In this document: positions 16,156-25,353 of the stretch, one piece after another
How the letters are laid out: each line of letters begins with the position of its first letter
Position numbering within the stretch: position 1 is the stretch's first letter
Source of the DNA: Sphingomonas crocodyli
GTDB taxonomy: Bacteria; Pseudomonadota; Alphaproteobacteria; Sphingomonadales; Sphingomonadaceae
Direction of reading: 5' to 3'
Assembly (NCBI RefSeq): GCF_004005865.1
Contig: NZ_SACN01000006.1
Span: 62,001 to 126,000, forward strand
DNA: 64,000 nucleotides
Translations under genes and position numbers: made by a program
Notes under the pieces: model-generated
What the model saw: the letters and a program-made list of their open reading frames with translations, nothing else
Databases searched by the model: none
What the model was told of the DNA's origin: nothing

Positions 16156-17789
16156 AGCGCCTTGGGGTGGTGCTCGCCGGCGGCCGATCGAGCCGCTTCG
16201 GCAGCGACAAGGCGCGCGCGATGCTCGAAGATCGCCCCCTGATCGACCATGCGCGCGATACGATCGCGCCGTTCGTCGATGCGATGGCGACGGATATTCC
16301 CGACCATCCCGCACCCGGCCTCGGCCCGCTCGGCGGCCTGTGCGGGGCGCTACGGCACGCCAAGGCGCGGGGCTTCGACGCGGTGGTGGTGACGGCGTGC
16401 GACATTCCGCAACTGCCATCCGATGTCGTTCCAAAGCTGATCGATGCGGCGCCCGCCTTCCTGCTCGAAGCGCCGGTCGTCGGCTGCTGGCCGGTCGGGC
16501 TGGCCGACCAGCTCGAAGCCTTTCTGGGCGGTGAGGATCGGTCGATGCACGCCTGGGCACGCGCCTGCGCCGCGACCGGCATCGCCAGCGATCCCATTCG
16601 CAACATCAACCGCCCTTCCGACCTGACCAGCGCGCCTAAGCCAAAGCCCAACCGCCCCGCCTTTTTCGAGGCTATCGCGGCCGTCGAGCACCATGTCGCC
16701 GCGCTTCCCATCGAGACGATCGCCCTGACCGACGCGCTGGGCCGCGTCACCTCTGCGCCGGTGCAGGCGCGACTTTTTCACCCCGCCGCCGACATGTCGG
16801 CGATGGACGGCTTCGTCCTGACCGCCGCCGACTGCGCAGGCGGCGATCTGGCGATCGGCGATCCGATCTTCGCGGGCGACGTCAGCGCGCCGCTCCCCCC
16901 CGGCACCGCGCGACCGATCATGACCGGCGCAATCATTCCCGCAGGCGGCGCGACCGTGCTGATCAAGGAGCGCGCGACCGTCGACGGTGATCGGCTGCAC
17001 ATCACCGAGCCGGTCGCGACCAACATGAACATCCGCCGCAAGGGCGAGGATGCCGCCCCCGGTGACGAGGTGCTGGGGCCGGGTCGGACGATCTCCGCCC
17101 CGATGCTCGGCGCGCTGGTCGCTTATGGCGTGGAGACGATCGACGTGCGCCGCCGCCCGCGCATCGCGATCATCCCGACCGGCGACGAACTGGGCAGCGG
17201 CATCATCGACGTCAACGGTCCGATGATCGCGGCGCTGTTTGCGGAAACCGGCGCGGCCGTCACCCTCTCCGCCCCCGTGCCCGACAGCCGCGAAGCGATT
17301 GCCGGTGCGATTGCGGCGGCGCTGGCGACGGCGGATTTCGTCATCACCACCGGCGGCGCATCGGCAGGCGAACGCGATCATATTCCCGATGCGGTGCGCG
17401 ATGTCGGCGCGGCGATCCATTTCCACGGCGTCCGCATGCGCCCCGGCAAGCCCGTATTGTTCGCGACGACGCCCGGCGGCGTCCCGATCCTCGGCCTGCC
17501 GGGCAATCCGGTCGCGGCTCTCGTCGGCTGCCGCTTCTTCGGGATGGCAACGCTGCGCCGGCTGCTCGGCCTGCCTTCAGAGGCGGGGCGTGCCGTCACC
17601 AGCGCGGTCCTGCCCACCAACGGCGTCGCCAACGTCACCCGCGTCGTCGCGGGCGACGGGCCGATCAGCCCCCTGCCCGGCGATCGGCCACACATGATGC
17701 GCTCGCTCCTCACCGCCGATCACTGGATGGTGCAATTGTCCGATACCGAACAAGCGACGCTCTTTCCCCTCATCGATCGGCTGGGCTAA
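16152..17789 (+). CDS. Fused MobA-MoeA molybdenum cofactor protein
   Basis: A 545-residue two-domain protein. Residues 1 to about 165 are MobA-like, a guanylyltransferase that makes the guanine dinucleotide form of the cofactor: LAGGRSSRFGSDKA with Lys20, CDIPQLP, and a terminal NINRPSDL. A short Pro/Lys linker leads to a MoeA domain (about 180-545), the molybdenum insertase, with SAMDGF, PTGDEL, GGASAGERDH, MRPGKPVLF and GLPGNPVAALVG. The two steps are consecutive in cofactor maturation and are usually separate proteins. Its place in the fds operon fits supply of bis-MGD to FdsA. The start overlaps the fdhD stop. Confidence 0.93.
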   Translation: MKRLGVVLAGGRSSRFGSDKARAMLEDRPLIDHARDTIAPFVDAMATDIPDHPAPGLGPLGGLCGALRHAKARGFDAVVVTACDIPQLPSDVVPKLIDAAPAFLLEAPVVGCWPVGLADQLEAFLGGEDRSMHAWARACAATGIASDPIRNINRPSDLTSAPKPKPNRPAFFEAIAAVEHHVAALPIETIALTDALGRVTSAPVQARLFHPAADMSAMDGFVLTAADCAGGDLAIGDPIFAGDVSAPLPPGTARPIMTGAIIPAGGATVLIKERATVDGDRLHITEPVATNMNIRRKGEDAAPGDEVLGPGRTISAPMLGALVAYGVETIDVRRRPRIAIIPTGDELGSGIIDVNGPMIAALFAETGAAVTLSAPVPDSREAIAGAIAAALATADFVITTGGASAGERDHIPDAVRDVGAAIHFHGVRMRPGKPVLFATTPGGVPILGLPGNPVAALVGCRFFGMATLRRLLGLPSEAGRAVTSAVLPTNGVANVTRVVAGDGPISPLPGDRPHMMRSLLTADHWMVQLSDTEQATLFPLIDRLG

Positions 17790-17815
17790 GCCCGGACAAA
17801 CAAGAGGGGATTTCG

Positions 17816-18307
17816 ATGCTGCACGAACTCAATGCGCTCGCGGCGCCATCGGCCGCCCTGCTGGTCGAACGCGGCCAATCGGTCGCGGTGGCGGACGGAT
17901 CGACCGGCGGGCTCGTCTCGGCGGCCTTCTGCACGATTCCCGGCGCGACCAAGTTCTTCAAGGGCGGCGGCACGCTCTATTCGATCGCGGGGCGTAAGCA
18001 TCTGTTCGGCCTGCCGCTGTCCGACTGGACCGGCCTGCGCGGCGTCACCGAACCCTATACATTGCTGCAGGCGACCGCGATCCGCGACAATTTCGGTGCC
18101 GACTGGAGCATCGCCGAAAGCGGATCGGCCGGCCCGGTCGATCATCCGCACGGCAAACCTTCGGGTACGAGCTGCATCGCGATTGCGGGGCCGGATGGCT
18201 TCACGATGGTCCGCATGGTCGAAACCGACAGCAACGATCGCATCGCCAATATGGAGACCTTCGCGAAAACGGCGCTCGCCATGTTCCATGAGGCGCTGAC
18301 GGCGTAA
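17816..18307 (+). CDS. CinA C-terminal domain / PncC-like nicotinamide-nucleotide amidase
   Basis: A 163-residue stand-alone CinA C-terminal domain protein. The family normally has an ESCTGG-like catalytic Ser motif; here it reads ADGSTGGLVSAAF. The AESGSAGP and GTSCIAIAGPDG segments also match. PncC-type enzymes deamidate nicotinamide mononucleotide in the NAD salvage cycle, but the altered motif leaves activity uncertain. The start has GAGGGG upstream and lies 26 bases after the mobA-moeA fusion, so it may be the last gene of the fds transcript. A link to NAD use by the dehydrogenase is only suggestive. Confidence 0.75.
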   Translation: MLHELNALAAPSAALLVERGQSVAVADGSTGGLVSAAFCTIPGATKFFKGGGTLYSIAGRKHLFGLPLSDWTGLRGVTEPYTLLQATAIRDNFGADWSIAESGSAGPVDHPHGKPSGTSCIAIAGPDGFTMVRMVETDSNDRIANMETFAKTALAMFHEALTA

Positions 18308-18342
18308 CTTGCCTGTCACGATAATCGCTTCATAGTCGGGAA

Positions 18343-19620
18343 ATGCCCGTTTCCCGCCGTACCTTCCTCGCCGCCTCCGCCGCCGCTTCGGCCGCACCCG
18401 CCTTCGCCGAGACGCTGGCGGTCCCCGCCGGCATCACGCCCGACAAACTCGCCGCCGACGAGGCGTGGTGGGCGCAGGTCGCCAAACTCTACGACGCACC
18501 ACCGCCCGGCATCGTCCAGCTGGAGGCCGGGCATTTCGGCGCGATGCAGACGACGGTGCGACAGGCTTATGAAGCCCGCACCGACAAGGTGAACCGCGAG
18601 ACGACCCTGTTCACGCGCGGCCCCGCCAATGCCGAGATGCGCGGCGTGCGCACGCAGGTCGCGGCGCTGCTCAAGCTCGATCCGGCCGAGATCGCCTTCA
18701 CGCGCGGCGGCAGTGAATCGATGGCGGTGCTGATCGGCGGCTATAACAAGCTCATGCCCGGCGACGCCGTTCTCTACGCCGATCTAGATTATGACGCGAT
18801 GCAGACCGGCATGGAATCGCTCGCGCGGCTGCGCGGGGTGCGGGTCGTGAAGATCGACCTGCCCGAACCTGCGACCGCGCAATCTTTGGTCGACGCCTAT
18901 GAGGCCGCGCTGAAGGCCGATCCGAAGATTCGCATGATGCTGCTGACCCAGCTCAGCCACCGCACCGGCCTCGTCCCGCCCGTCAAAGAGATCGTGGCAA
19001 TGGCGAAGGCGCGCAATATCGACGTGCTGCTCGACGTCGGCCACGCGCTCGGCCAGCTCGATTTCTCGTTGAAGGAACTGGGCATCGAGTTTGCGGGCAT
19101 CAACCTTCACAAATGGATCGCAGCACCTTTGGGTGTCGGGGTGGTCTATATCGGCAAGGATCGCATCCCCGACATCGACCCGTCGCTGCTCGAAGCACCG
19201 AGCGACCGGATCGATGCGCGCATCCACACGGGCACCGTCAACTTCGCCGGCATCCTCACCGTCCCCGACGCGATCGCCGCGCACCAGAGGATCGGCATCG
19301 CCGCCAAGGCCGCGCGCCTGCGCCACCTGCGCGATCTGTGGGTGAAGCCGCTGCGGGGCGTGAAGGGGATCGAGATCCTCACCCCGGACGATCCCGCGCT
19401 TCACGGCGGCATCACATCCTTCCGCCTGACCGGCCGCACCTCGATCGAGGCCAATCGCGCGCTGCGGCAGGCTTTGTTCGACCGGCATCGCATCTTCACG
19501 ATCGAGCGCGACGGCCCCGCCAAGGGATGCTGCGTGCGCGTCTCCCCATCCTTCACCAACAACGCCGATGACATGGCTAAGCTGGTCGCGGCGTTGCACG
19601 AAATCGCCGCCGAAGGATAA
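18343..19620 (+). CDS. Tat-exported aminotransferase class V family protein
   Basis: A 425-residue PLP-dependent fold-type I protein of the class V (isopenicillin-N epimerase / cysteine-desulfurase-like) group. It opens with a twin-arginine signal (SRRTFLAASAAASAAPAFA, residues 4-22), so it should be folded with its cofactor before export to the periplasm. Asp231 (DVGHALGQ) would bind the pyridine nitrogen, and Lys257 in NLHKW would form the Schiff base. The family often acts on amino acids or cysteine, but the substrate here is unknown. It starts 35 bases after the CinA-like gene and may be cotranscribed. Confidence 0.85.
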   Translation: MPVSRRTFLAASAAASAAPAFAETLAVPAGITPDKLAADEAWWAQVAKLYDAPPPGIVQLEAGHFGAMQTTVRQAYEARTDKVNRETTLFTRGPANAEMRGVRTQVAALLKLDPAEIAFTRGGSESMAVLIGGYNKLMPGDAVLYADLDYDAMQTGMESLARLRGVRVVKIDLPEPATAQSLVDAYEAALKADPKIRMMLLTQLSHRTGLVPPVKEIVAMAKARNIDVLLDVGHALGQLDFSLKELGIEFAGINLHKWIAAPLGVGVVYIGKDRIPDIDPSLLEAPSDRIDARIHTGTVNFAGILTVPDAIAAHQRIGIAAKAARLRHLRDLWVKPLRGVKGIEILTPDDPALHGGITSFRLTGRTSIEANRALRQALFDRHRIFTIERDGPAKGCCVRVSPSFTNNADDMAKLVAALHEIAAEG

Positions 19621-19704
19621 GTTGTGCACAGTCCGGAACCTTCACTCTCCTGAACCATTCGGCATTTCGGGCCAAATATTTAGCCGCGCTGCCGCAGGGG
19701 AATC

Positions 19705-22317
19705 GTGGACACCCAGACCGTAGAGACGCGTGATCCGCTGCTGTTCCTGGCAGGCGGCGGGGAGATGGGCGATCGGATCGCGGCGTTCGACTGGTCCGGC
19801 TCGCTCGGGCCGATCGAAGCGTGGCCGCAATCGCTCAAGACCATCGTCGCCTTCGTCGTCCATTCGCCCGTGCCGATCGTGATGCTGTGGGGCGAAGACG
19901 GCATCATGCTCTACAATGACGGCTATTCGGTCTTTGCGGGCGATCGCCATCCCGTGCTGCTGGGCAGCAAGGTGCGCGAAGGCTGGGGCGAGGTCGCCGA
20001 CTTCAACGACAATGTGATGAAGGTCGGGCTGGCGGGCGGGACGCTGGCCTATCGCGATTTCGTGCTGACGCTGAACCGGACGGGGGAGTTCGAGGACGTC
20101 TATCTCGATCTCGATTATTCGCCGATCTACGACGATGACGGCGTGCCCGCCGGCGTGCTGGCGATCGTGATCGAGATCAGCGACCGGGTGCGCGCCGAAC
20201 GGCAATTGCTGGCCGACGGCGATCGACTCCGCTTCCTCGACGCGCTGTCGCGCGCGACCGAGGCGAGCCGCGACGCCGACGAGATTTTGACCGTCACCAC
20301 GCGGATGACCGGCGAACATCTGGGCGTATCGATTTGCGCCTATGCCGATATGGATGCCGACGAACGCGGCTTCACGGTGCGCGGCGGATGGTCCGCGCCG
20401 GGCGTGCGCAACGCCGTCGGCCATCACCGCCTGACCGATTTCGGGCAACTTGCGGTGTCGACGCTGGGCGAAGGCCGCCCGCAGATCATCAACGACAGCC
20501 GCGCCGAACTGCCCCCCGCCGACGCCGCGACCTATCTGGCGCTCAATATCGAAGCGACCGTGTGCATGCCGCTGGTCAAGGAAGGCCGGCTGATCGCGCT
20601 GATGGCGATCCATCGCGACAAGCCGCACCACTGGACCGAGGCCGAAATCGCCCTGATCCACGAAGTCGCCGAACGCAGTTGGGCGCATGTCGAACGCGTG
20701 GGTGCCGAGGCCGAACTGCGCGAGACGGCCGAGCGGCTGCACTTCCTGAACGAAACGCTGGAGGCGCGCGTCGCCGAACGCGCGGCCCAGTTGCAGCAGA
20801 GCGAGGCGACGGTCCGCACCGTCTTCGAAACATCGTTCATGGCGCAGGGGCTGCTGACCCCCGAAGGCCAGGTGCTGTACGCCAACACGACCGCGCTGTC
20901 GGCGATCGGCGCGACGCTGAACGACGTTGCGGGCCGCGACTATTGGGACACGCCGTGGTTCGCGACCACGCCCGGCATGGCCGATCGCGTGCGTGAAACG
21001 GTGGCGAGCGTCGCGGCAGGCGAAAGCATCCAGTTCACGATGCCGCTGCACCTGCCGACGGGCGAGCGTGTGTACGAATTCTCGATGCGCCCCGCCTTCG
21101 ATCCCAATGGCCGGATCGTCGCGCTGGTGCCCGAGGCATCGGAAGTCACCGCGCGTGTCCGCGCCGAAGATGCGCTGCGCCAGGCGCAGAAGATGGAGGC
21201 GGTCGGCCAGCTGACCGGCGGCCTCGCGCATGATTTCAACAATCTGCTCGCGGCGATCAGCGGCAATCTGGAACTGCTGGAAAAACGGATCGATCAGGGC
21301 CGCGTCGCGGGCCTGCAACGCTATATCGACAATGCGCAGGGCGGCGCGCGGCGCGCGGCGGCGCTGACGCAGCGGCTGCTGGCCTTCTCACGCCGCCAGA
21401 CGCTCGATCCCAAGCCCACCGACGTCAACCGGCTGATCCTGGGCATGGAGGATCTGACCCGCCGATCGATCGGCCCACTCAACGAACTGGAAATCGTCGG
21501 CGCGGCCGGGCTGTGGACCACGCGGATCGACGCGCCGCAGCTTGAAAACGCGCTGCTCAACCTGTGCATAAACGCGCGCGACGCGATGGCGCCCAATGGC
21601 GGGCGGATCACGATCGAAACCGCGAACAAATGGCTCGACGATCGCGCGTCGATGGAACGCGACATGGCGCCCGGCCAATATATCTCGATCTGCGTCAGCG
21701 ATACCGGCACCGGCATGGACGCGGAGACGATCGCGCGCGCCTTCGATCCCTTCTTCACCACCAAGCCGCTGGGCGAGGGAACCGGTCTCGGCCTCTCGAT
21801 GGTCTATGGCTTTGCGCGCCAGTCGGGCGGGCAGGTGCGAATCTATTCGGAGGTCGGGCGCGGCACGACGATGTGCATCTACCTGCCCCGCCACCACGGC
21901 ACGGCGGAGGAAGAGGCGCTCGCCCACTCCGGCGAGACGGATCATGGCGATGGCGAGCGCGTGCTGGTGATCGACGACGAACCCGCGATCCGCGCTTTGG
22001 TGGTCGAGGTGCTGGAGGATGCCGGCTATATCGCGATCGAGGCGCCCGACGGGCCGAGCGGGCTGCAGATATTGTCGACCGATCAGCGGATCGACCTGCT
22101 GATCACCGATGTCGGCCTGCCCGGCGGCATGAACGGCCGCCAGGTCGCCGATGCCGCGCGCGTCTATCGACCGAACCTGCGCGTTCTGTTCATCACCGGC
22201 TTTGCGGAGAATGCGGCCGTCGGCAACGGCCTCCTCGCGCCGGGGATGGAGGTGATCACCAAACCCTTTGCGATGAAGGCGATCTCGACCAAAATCCGCG
22301 ATCTGATGGATCGATAG
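19705..22317 (+). CDS. Hybrid sensor histidine kinase (PAS-GAF-PAS-HisKA-HATPase-REC)
   Basis: An 870-residue soluble hybrid kinase without clear membrane segments. A PAS domain (about 30-170) and a GAF domain (about 175-335) are followed by a coiled coil and a second PAS domain (about 370-490). The dimerisation helix has the phospho-accepting His509 in [11 protein letters not shown]. The ATPase domain has N-box [16 protein letters not shown] and [11 protein letters not shown]. The C-terminal receiver has Asp802 in [11 protein letters not shown] chose the GTG at 19705 because AGGGGAA sits just upstream. No response regulator gene is adjacent, so the output pathway is unknown. A palindromic repeat pair lies right after the stop. 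Confidence 0.9.
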   Translation: MDTQTVETRDPLLFLAGGGEMGDRIAAFDWSGSLGPIEAWPQSLKTIVAFVVHSPVPIVMLWGEDGIMLYNDGYSVFAGDRHPVLLGSKVREGWGEVADFNDNVMKVGLAGGTLAYRDFVLTLNRTGEFEDVYLDLDYSPIYDDDGVPAGVLAIVIEISDRVRAERQLLADGDRLRFLDALSRATEASRDADEILTVTTRMTGEHLGVSICAYADMDADERGFTVRGGWSAPGVRNAVGHHRLTDFGQLAVSTLGEGRPQIINDSRAELPPADAATYLALNIEATVCMPLVKEGRLIALMAIHRDKPHHWTEAEIALIHEVAERSWAHVERVGAEAELRETAERLHFLNETLEARVAERAAQLQQSEATVRTVFETSFMAQGLLTPEGQVLYANTTALSAIGATLNDVAGRDYWDTPWFATTPGMADRVRETVASVAAGESIQFTMPLHLPTGERVYEFSMRPAFDPNGRIVALVPEASEVTARVRAEDALRQAQKMEAVGQLTGGLAHDFNNLLAAISGNLELLEKRIDQGRVAGLQRYIDNAQGGARRAAALTQRLLAFSRRQTLDPKPTDVNRLILGMEDLTRRSIGPLNELEIVGAAGLWTTRIDAPQLENALLNLCINARDAMAPNGGRITIETANKWLDDRASMERDMAPGQYISICVSDTGTGMDAETIARAFDPFFTTKPLGEGTGLGLSMVYGFARQSGGQVRIYSEVGRGTTMCIYLPRHHGTAEEEALAHSGETDHGDGERVLVIDDEPAIRALVVEVLEDAGYIAIEAPDGPSGLQILSTDQRIDLLITDVGLPGGMNGRQVADAARVYRPNLRVLFITGFAENAAVGNGLLAPGMEVITKPFAMKAISTKIRDLMDR

Positions 22318-22323
22318 ATAACC

Positions 22324-22404
22324 GTCATCCCGGCGGAGGCCGGGATCTCAGGCGTCTCTAGCACACCGCGCCTCTCCGGAGATCCCGGCCTCCGCCGGGA
22401 TGAC
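22324..22404. repeat. Palindromic repeat pair, GTCATCCCGGC family (copy A1)
   Basis: Two perfect 26-bp inverted arms (22324-22349 and 22379-22404) begin with GTCATCCCGGCGGAGG and its complement. They fill the gap between the convergent histidine kinase and flavoprotein genes and could form a large bidirectional terminator-like stem. The first 36 bases are identical to copy A2 at 35685 inside the DUF979 gene; the loops differ. Confidence 0.9.
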
Positions 22405-22405
22405 T

Positions 22406-23107
22406 TCATTTCGGAGCGAAACTGTCATCGAACTTCGTCAGGTCCGGCATCGGCAGCGCGGGCAGATTCTCCCACCGCGCGACATGGCCGCCCAGCGCCT
22501 CCAGCATCGCCACCCGCGCGTCGTGCGTCACATACGGCGCGTGCCATGCGACGAACGGCTCGAGCACGTCGAACCCGACATAGCCCAGCGCCCCCTGCAG
22601 AAAGTGGCGGAGCATGCCGGTTTCCAGCTCACCGTGGATCGATCCCGGCCCAAACATATGCTCGCGCCCGCCCAGCGAAAACGCCGCGAGCGCCTTCTTG
22701 CCCTTGAGCCCGCCCGCGCCATAGACGCGCCGCCCGCCATAAAAGGGGCCGGAGATGAACACGCGGTCGATCCACCCTTTGAGGATCGCGGGCACGCTGA
22801 ACCAGAAGACCGGGAAGGTGAAGACGATCAGGTCCGCCGCCAGCACCTTCTCGATCTCCGCCACGATATCGGGCGCGAGCGTGCCGGCATCATAATTGGC
22901 CCGCTGTTCGAGCGCGTAGGTCAGGTGGTCCGCATTCTTGCGGCTGCCGAAGTCGGCGGGCGACAGGACGGGGTTGAAGCCCATCGCATAAAGATCGGAC
23001 TGCGCGATCTCGGCGCCTTGCGCGGTGAGCGTCGCGACCGCGACGTCGCGCATCGCGGCGACGAAGCTGTCGCTTTCTGAATGGGCATGGACGATCAGCG
23101 CCTTCAC
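22406..23107 (-). CDS. NAD(P)H:quinone oxidoreductase-like flavoprotein
   Basis: A 233-residue flavodoxin-fold protein of the NQO1/MdaB group: KALIVHAHSESDSFVAAM at the start for flavin phosphate binding, FTFPVFWFSVPAILKGWIDRVF, and GGREHMFGPGSIHGE. Such enzymes reduce quinones or other electrophiles by two electrons and protect against redox stress. I chose the GTG at 23107, which overlaps the crotonase TGA (GTGA) and has GGGGAGA upstream, rather than the ATG 15 bases earlier inside the crotonase gene. It is thus translationally coupled to the crotonase. Confidence 0.83.
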   Translation of the reverse strand: MKALIVHAHSESDSFVAAMRDVAVATLTAQGAEIAQSDLYAMGFNPVLSPADFGSRKNADHLTYALEQRANYDAGTLAPDIVAEIEKVLAADLIVFTFPVFWFSVPAILKGWIDRVFISGPFYGGRRVYGAGGLKGKKALAAFSLGGREHMFGPGSIHGELETGMLRHFLQGALGYVGFDVLEPFVAWHAPYVTHDARVAMLEALGGHVARWENLPALPMPDLTKFDDSFAPK

Positions 23108-23988
23108 TTGGTGTCTCCCCACGGATCGAATGGTAGCGCGGAGGCCTTGCCGGTGAAATCGGGCGGGCGCTTCTCCAGGAAGGCCGCAACGCCCTCCTTC
23201 CCGTCGCCGATGCTGGAATAGAACATCGCCAGCGAATCCACCCGATGCGCGTCGATCGGGTGCGGCAGGGCCGCGTTCCGGCGCATCATCTGCTTGGCAT
23301 AAGCGATCGCGACCGGGGATCGATGTTCGGTAAACTTGCGCGCCAGCCCCATCGCCTCGGCAAGCAAAGCGTCGCGATCGTCATGGACGCTGCGCACCAG
23401 CCCGCCGGCCTTCGCCGTCTCGGCATCGAGGATATCGGCCGACAGCACCCATTCGAGCGCGGTTTGCATCCCCACGATCCGCGGCAGGAACCAGGTCGAG
23501 CACGCCTCCGGCGTCACCCCGATCCGCCCGAAGACGAAGCCGATCCGCGCATCCTTGCTCGCGAGGCGGATATCCATCGCCAGCGTCATCGTCGCGCCGA
23601 TGCCGACCGCGGGGCCGTTGATCGCGGCGATGACGGGCTTGATGCAATCGTGGATCGCCAGCGTCACCCGCCCGCCCGTATCGCGCACGCCGCGGTGGAT
23701 TGCGGGATCGTCGAGCCGGTCGGTCATGTCGGCCATCGTCGGCGCCTGGCTCTCGTCCAGCCCGAAGACATTGCCGCCGGTGCTCAGGTCCATCCCCGCG
23801 CAAAAGGCGCGCCCCGCCCCCGTCACCACGATCGCGCGGATCGCATCGTCGGCATTGGCGCCGCGGAACAGGGCCTCCAGTTCGTCGGCCATCTCGACCG
23901 TGAAGGCGTTGAGCTTGTCGGGCCGGTTCAGCGTGACGAGCAATATGCCCTGCGCGTCCAGTTCGGTCGCCAATGTCGTGTAGGTCAT
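23104..23988 (-). CDS. Enoyl-CoA hydratase/isomerase (crotonase) family protein
   Basis: A 294-residue crotonase-fold protein with the usual landmarks: LNRPDKLNAF, the first oxyanion-hole segment GAGRAFCAGMDLS, and the second, INGPAVGIGATMTLAMDIRLAS. GFVFGRIGVTPEACSTWFLPRIVG follows. A Glu in the last segment (TPEACS) lies where crotonases carry a catalytic acid. Members act on acyl-CoA thioesters in fatty or aromatic acid degradation; the exact substrate is not readable. It overlaps the downstream flavoprotein gene by 4 bases. An Lrp regulator gene ends just upstream and may belong to the same transcript. Confidence 0.85.
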   Translation of the reverse strand: MTYTTLATELDAQGILLVTLNRPDKLNAFTVEMADELEALFRGANADDAIRAIVVTGAGRAFCAGMDLSTGGNVFGLDESQAPTMADMTDRLDDPAIHRGVRDTGGRVTLAIHDCIKPVIAAINGPAVGIGATMTLAMDIRLASKDARIGFVFGRIGVTPEACSTWFLPRIVGMQTALEWVLSADILDAETAKAGGLVRSVHDDRDALLAEAMGLARKFTEHRSPVAIAYAKQMMRRNAALPHPIDAHRVDSLAMFYSSIGDGKEGVAAFLEKRPPDFTGKASALPFDPWGDTK

Positions 23989-23999
23989 GTCCCTCCCCC

Positions 24000-24470
24000 T
24001 CAGACCGGTATCGCGGTGCTATATTTGATCAGACCCAAGGCGAAGTGCGACGATGCCGTCAACACCGCCGGATGGCCCAGCAGGCTGCGCATCAGGAAGC
24101 GTTCGTAATCGCCGACATCGGCGACCACGATCCGCAGCAGATAATCCCAGTCGCCCGACATCGAGAAACATTCGAGAATCTCAGGCGCGGCGCGGGCGAA
24201 ATCCTCGAACGCGGCGCGATCGGCTGGCGCATGGCTGCGCATCCGCACGCTGCACAGCACGTTGACCCCGCGCCCCACCCGATCGGGATCGACCAGCCGC
24301 ACCGTGCCGATCAGCACGCCCGCCGCCTCCAGCGCCTTGATCCGCCGCCAGCACGAGGCCGCCGACGCGCCCACCTCCTCGGCCAGATCGGCATGGGTGA
24401 GCGCGCCGTCGCGCTGGAGCGCTGTGACGATGCGGCGATCGATCGCGTCAAGTTGATGAACCTGTTTCAT
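24000..24470 (-). CDS. Lrp/AsnC-family transcriptional regulator
   Basis: A 156-residue regulator with an N-terminal winged helix (LDAIDRRIVTALQRDGALTHADLAEEVGASAASCWRRIKALEAAGV split over residues about 7-52) and a C-terminal RAM domain that binds amino acids and forms octamers. The ATG at 24470 lies inside the left arm of an inverted repeat shared with the divergent maiA promoter region. Because maiA acts in tyrosine and phenylalanine breakdown, an aromatic amino acid effector is plausible but unproved. Crotonase and flavoprotein genes follow on the same strand. Confidence 0.9.
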   Translation of the reverse strand: MKQVHQLDAIDRRIVTALQRDGALTHADLAEEVGASAASCWRRIKALEAAGVLIGTVRLVDPDRVGRGVNVLCSVRMRSHAPADRAAFEDFARAAPEILECFSMSGDWDYLLRIVVADVGDYERFLMRSLLGHPAVLTASSHFALGLIKYSTAIPV

Positions 24471-24530
24471 ATTCGCGCCGTTCCGATGCAGATTGCACAG
24501 CGATAGCGGCGATCGTGCGAAATATGAAAC
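24464..24530. promoter_or_regulatory. Inverted repeat in the lrp-maiA divergent region
   Basis: GTTTCATATT (24464-24473) and AATATGAAAC (24521-24530) are perfect 10-bp inverted arms whose centres are 57 bases apart. The left arm covers the start codon of the Lrp gene and the right arm lies 33 bases before maiA. Two such sites fit wrapping by an oligomeric Lrp protein and joint control of both genes. Confidence 0.5.
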
Positions 24531-24563
24531 GCCATCACGCCCCAAGTCTGCGAGGATGCTCCC

Positions 24564-25199
24564 ATGCTGACCCTTCACGATTATTGGCGATCGGGCGCGG
24601 GCTATCGGGTGCGGATCGCCCTCGCGCTCAAAAACGTGCCGCATGATCGCGTCACCCACGATCTGCGCACAGGTGCCCAGCGCTTGCCCGATTATGTCGC
24701 GCTCGCGCCGCAAGGGCTGGTGCCCGCGATCGAGGCCGACGGGCTGACGCTGACGCAGAGCCTCGCCATCCTCGAATGGATCGAGGAGACATGGCCCGAT
24801 CCCGCCTTGCTCCCGGCCGACGCATCGGGCCGCGCGATCGTCCGGTCGATGGCGGCCCTGGTCGCGTGCGACATCCACCCACTCAACAATCTGCGCGTGC
24901 TGAACGCGCTCAAGGCCGATCTGGGCGCCCAGCAACCGCAGGTCGACGCCTGGATCGCGCGCTGGATCGGCGATGGCTTCGCGGCGCTCGAAACCCTGAT
25001 CGCGCGCCACGGCGCGGGCTTTGCCTATGGCGACACGCCAACGATCGCCGATTGCTGCCTGGTGCCGCAGGTCTATTCGGCCGAACGCTTTGCGGTCGAT
25101 CTGACGCCCTACCCCCACATCGTCGCGGTGGCGGCGCGAATGCGCGCGATCGACGCGGTCGCGGCCGCGCATCCGTCACAACAGAGCGACGCCGACTAA
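24564..25199 (+). CDS. maiA: Maleylacetoacetate isomerase (zeta-class glutathione transferase)
   Basis: A 211-residue zeta-class GST. The thioredoxin-like N-terminal half has DYWRSGAGYRVRIALALK, QGLVPAI and LTQSLAILEWIEE. The helical half has the strongly conserved ACDIHPLNNLRVL and GDTPTIADCCLVPQVYSAERF. It isomerises maleylacetoacetate to fumarylacetoacetate in tyrosine and homogentisate breakdown, with glutathione as cofactor. The usual SSxS active-site stretch reads SGAG here: the first Ser is kept and the second is Gly. The other pathway genes are not in the window. It is divergent from an Lrp regulator. Confidence 0.88.
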   Translation: MLTLHDYWRSGAGYRVRIALALKNVPHDRVTHDLRTGAQRLPDYVALAPQGLVPAIEADGLTLTQSLAILEWIEETWPDPALLPADASGRAIVRSMAALVACDIHPLNNLRVLNALKADLGAQQPQVDAWIARWIGDGFAALETLIARHGAGFAYGDTPTIADCCLVPQVYSAERFAVDLTPYPHIVAVAARMRAIDAVAAAHPSQQSDAD

Positions 25200-25212
25200 T
25201 CCCAAAACGACA

Positions 25213-25245
25213 AACGCGCGTCACGACGATTGCCGTGCGCGCGTT
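25213..25245. terminator. Hairpin after maiA, possible terminator
   Basis: AACGCGCG-T-CAC and GTG-CGCGCGTT form a GC-rich stem with one bulged T around a 10-base loop, starting 13 bases after the maiA stop. No proper T-tract follows, so termination is only a possibility. Confidence 0.4.
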
Positions 25246-25254
25246 CACCTAAAT

Positions 25255-25335
25255 CGTCATTGCGAGGAGCCGCAGGCGACGCGGCAATCCACTCCGAACT
25301 GCGGAATGGATTGCTTCGCTACGCTCGCAATGACG
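25255..25335. repeat. Palindromic repeat, GTCATTGCGAG family (copy C1)
   Basis: Outer arms CGTCATTGCGAG (25255-25266) and CTCGCAATGACG (25324-25335) and inner arms GCAATCCA (25284-25291) and TGGATTGC (25307-25314) make a long cruciform-capable element. It lies between the convergent maiA and trxA genes. The same general sequence type is common between genes in alphaproteobacteria. It is unrelated to the other two families in this window. Confidence 0.85.
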
Positions 25336-25353
25336 AGAAAAAGTCAGCCGAAC

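Noticed and set aside
19636..19665. EcfG-type stress promoter (GGAAC) before the hybrid kinase
   Set aside because: The matching CGTT element is absent at the required 16-17 base distance.
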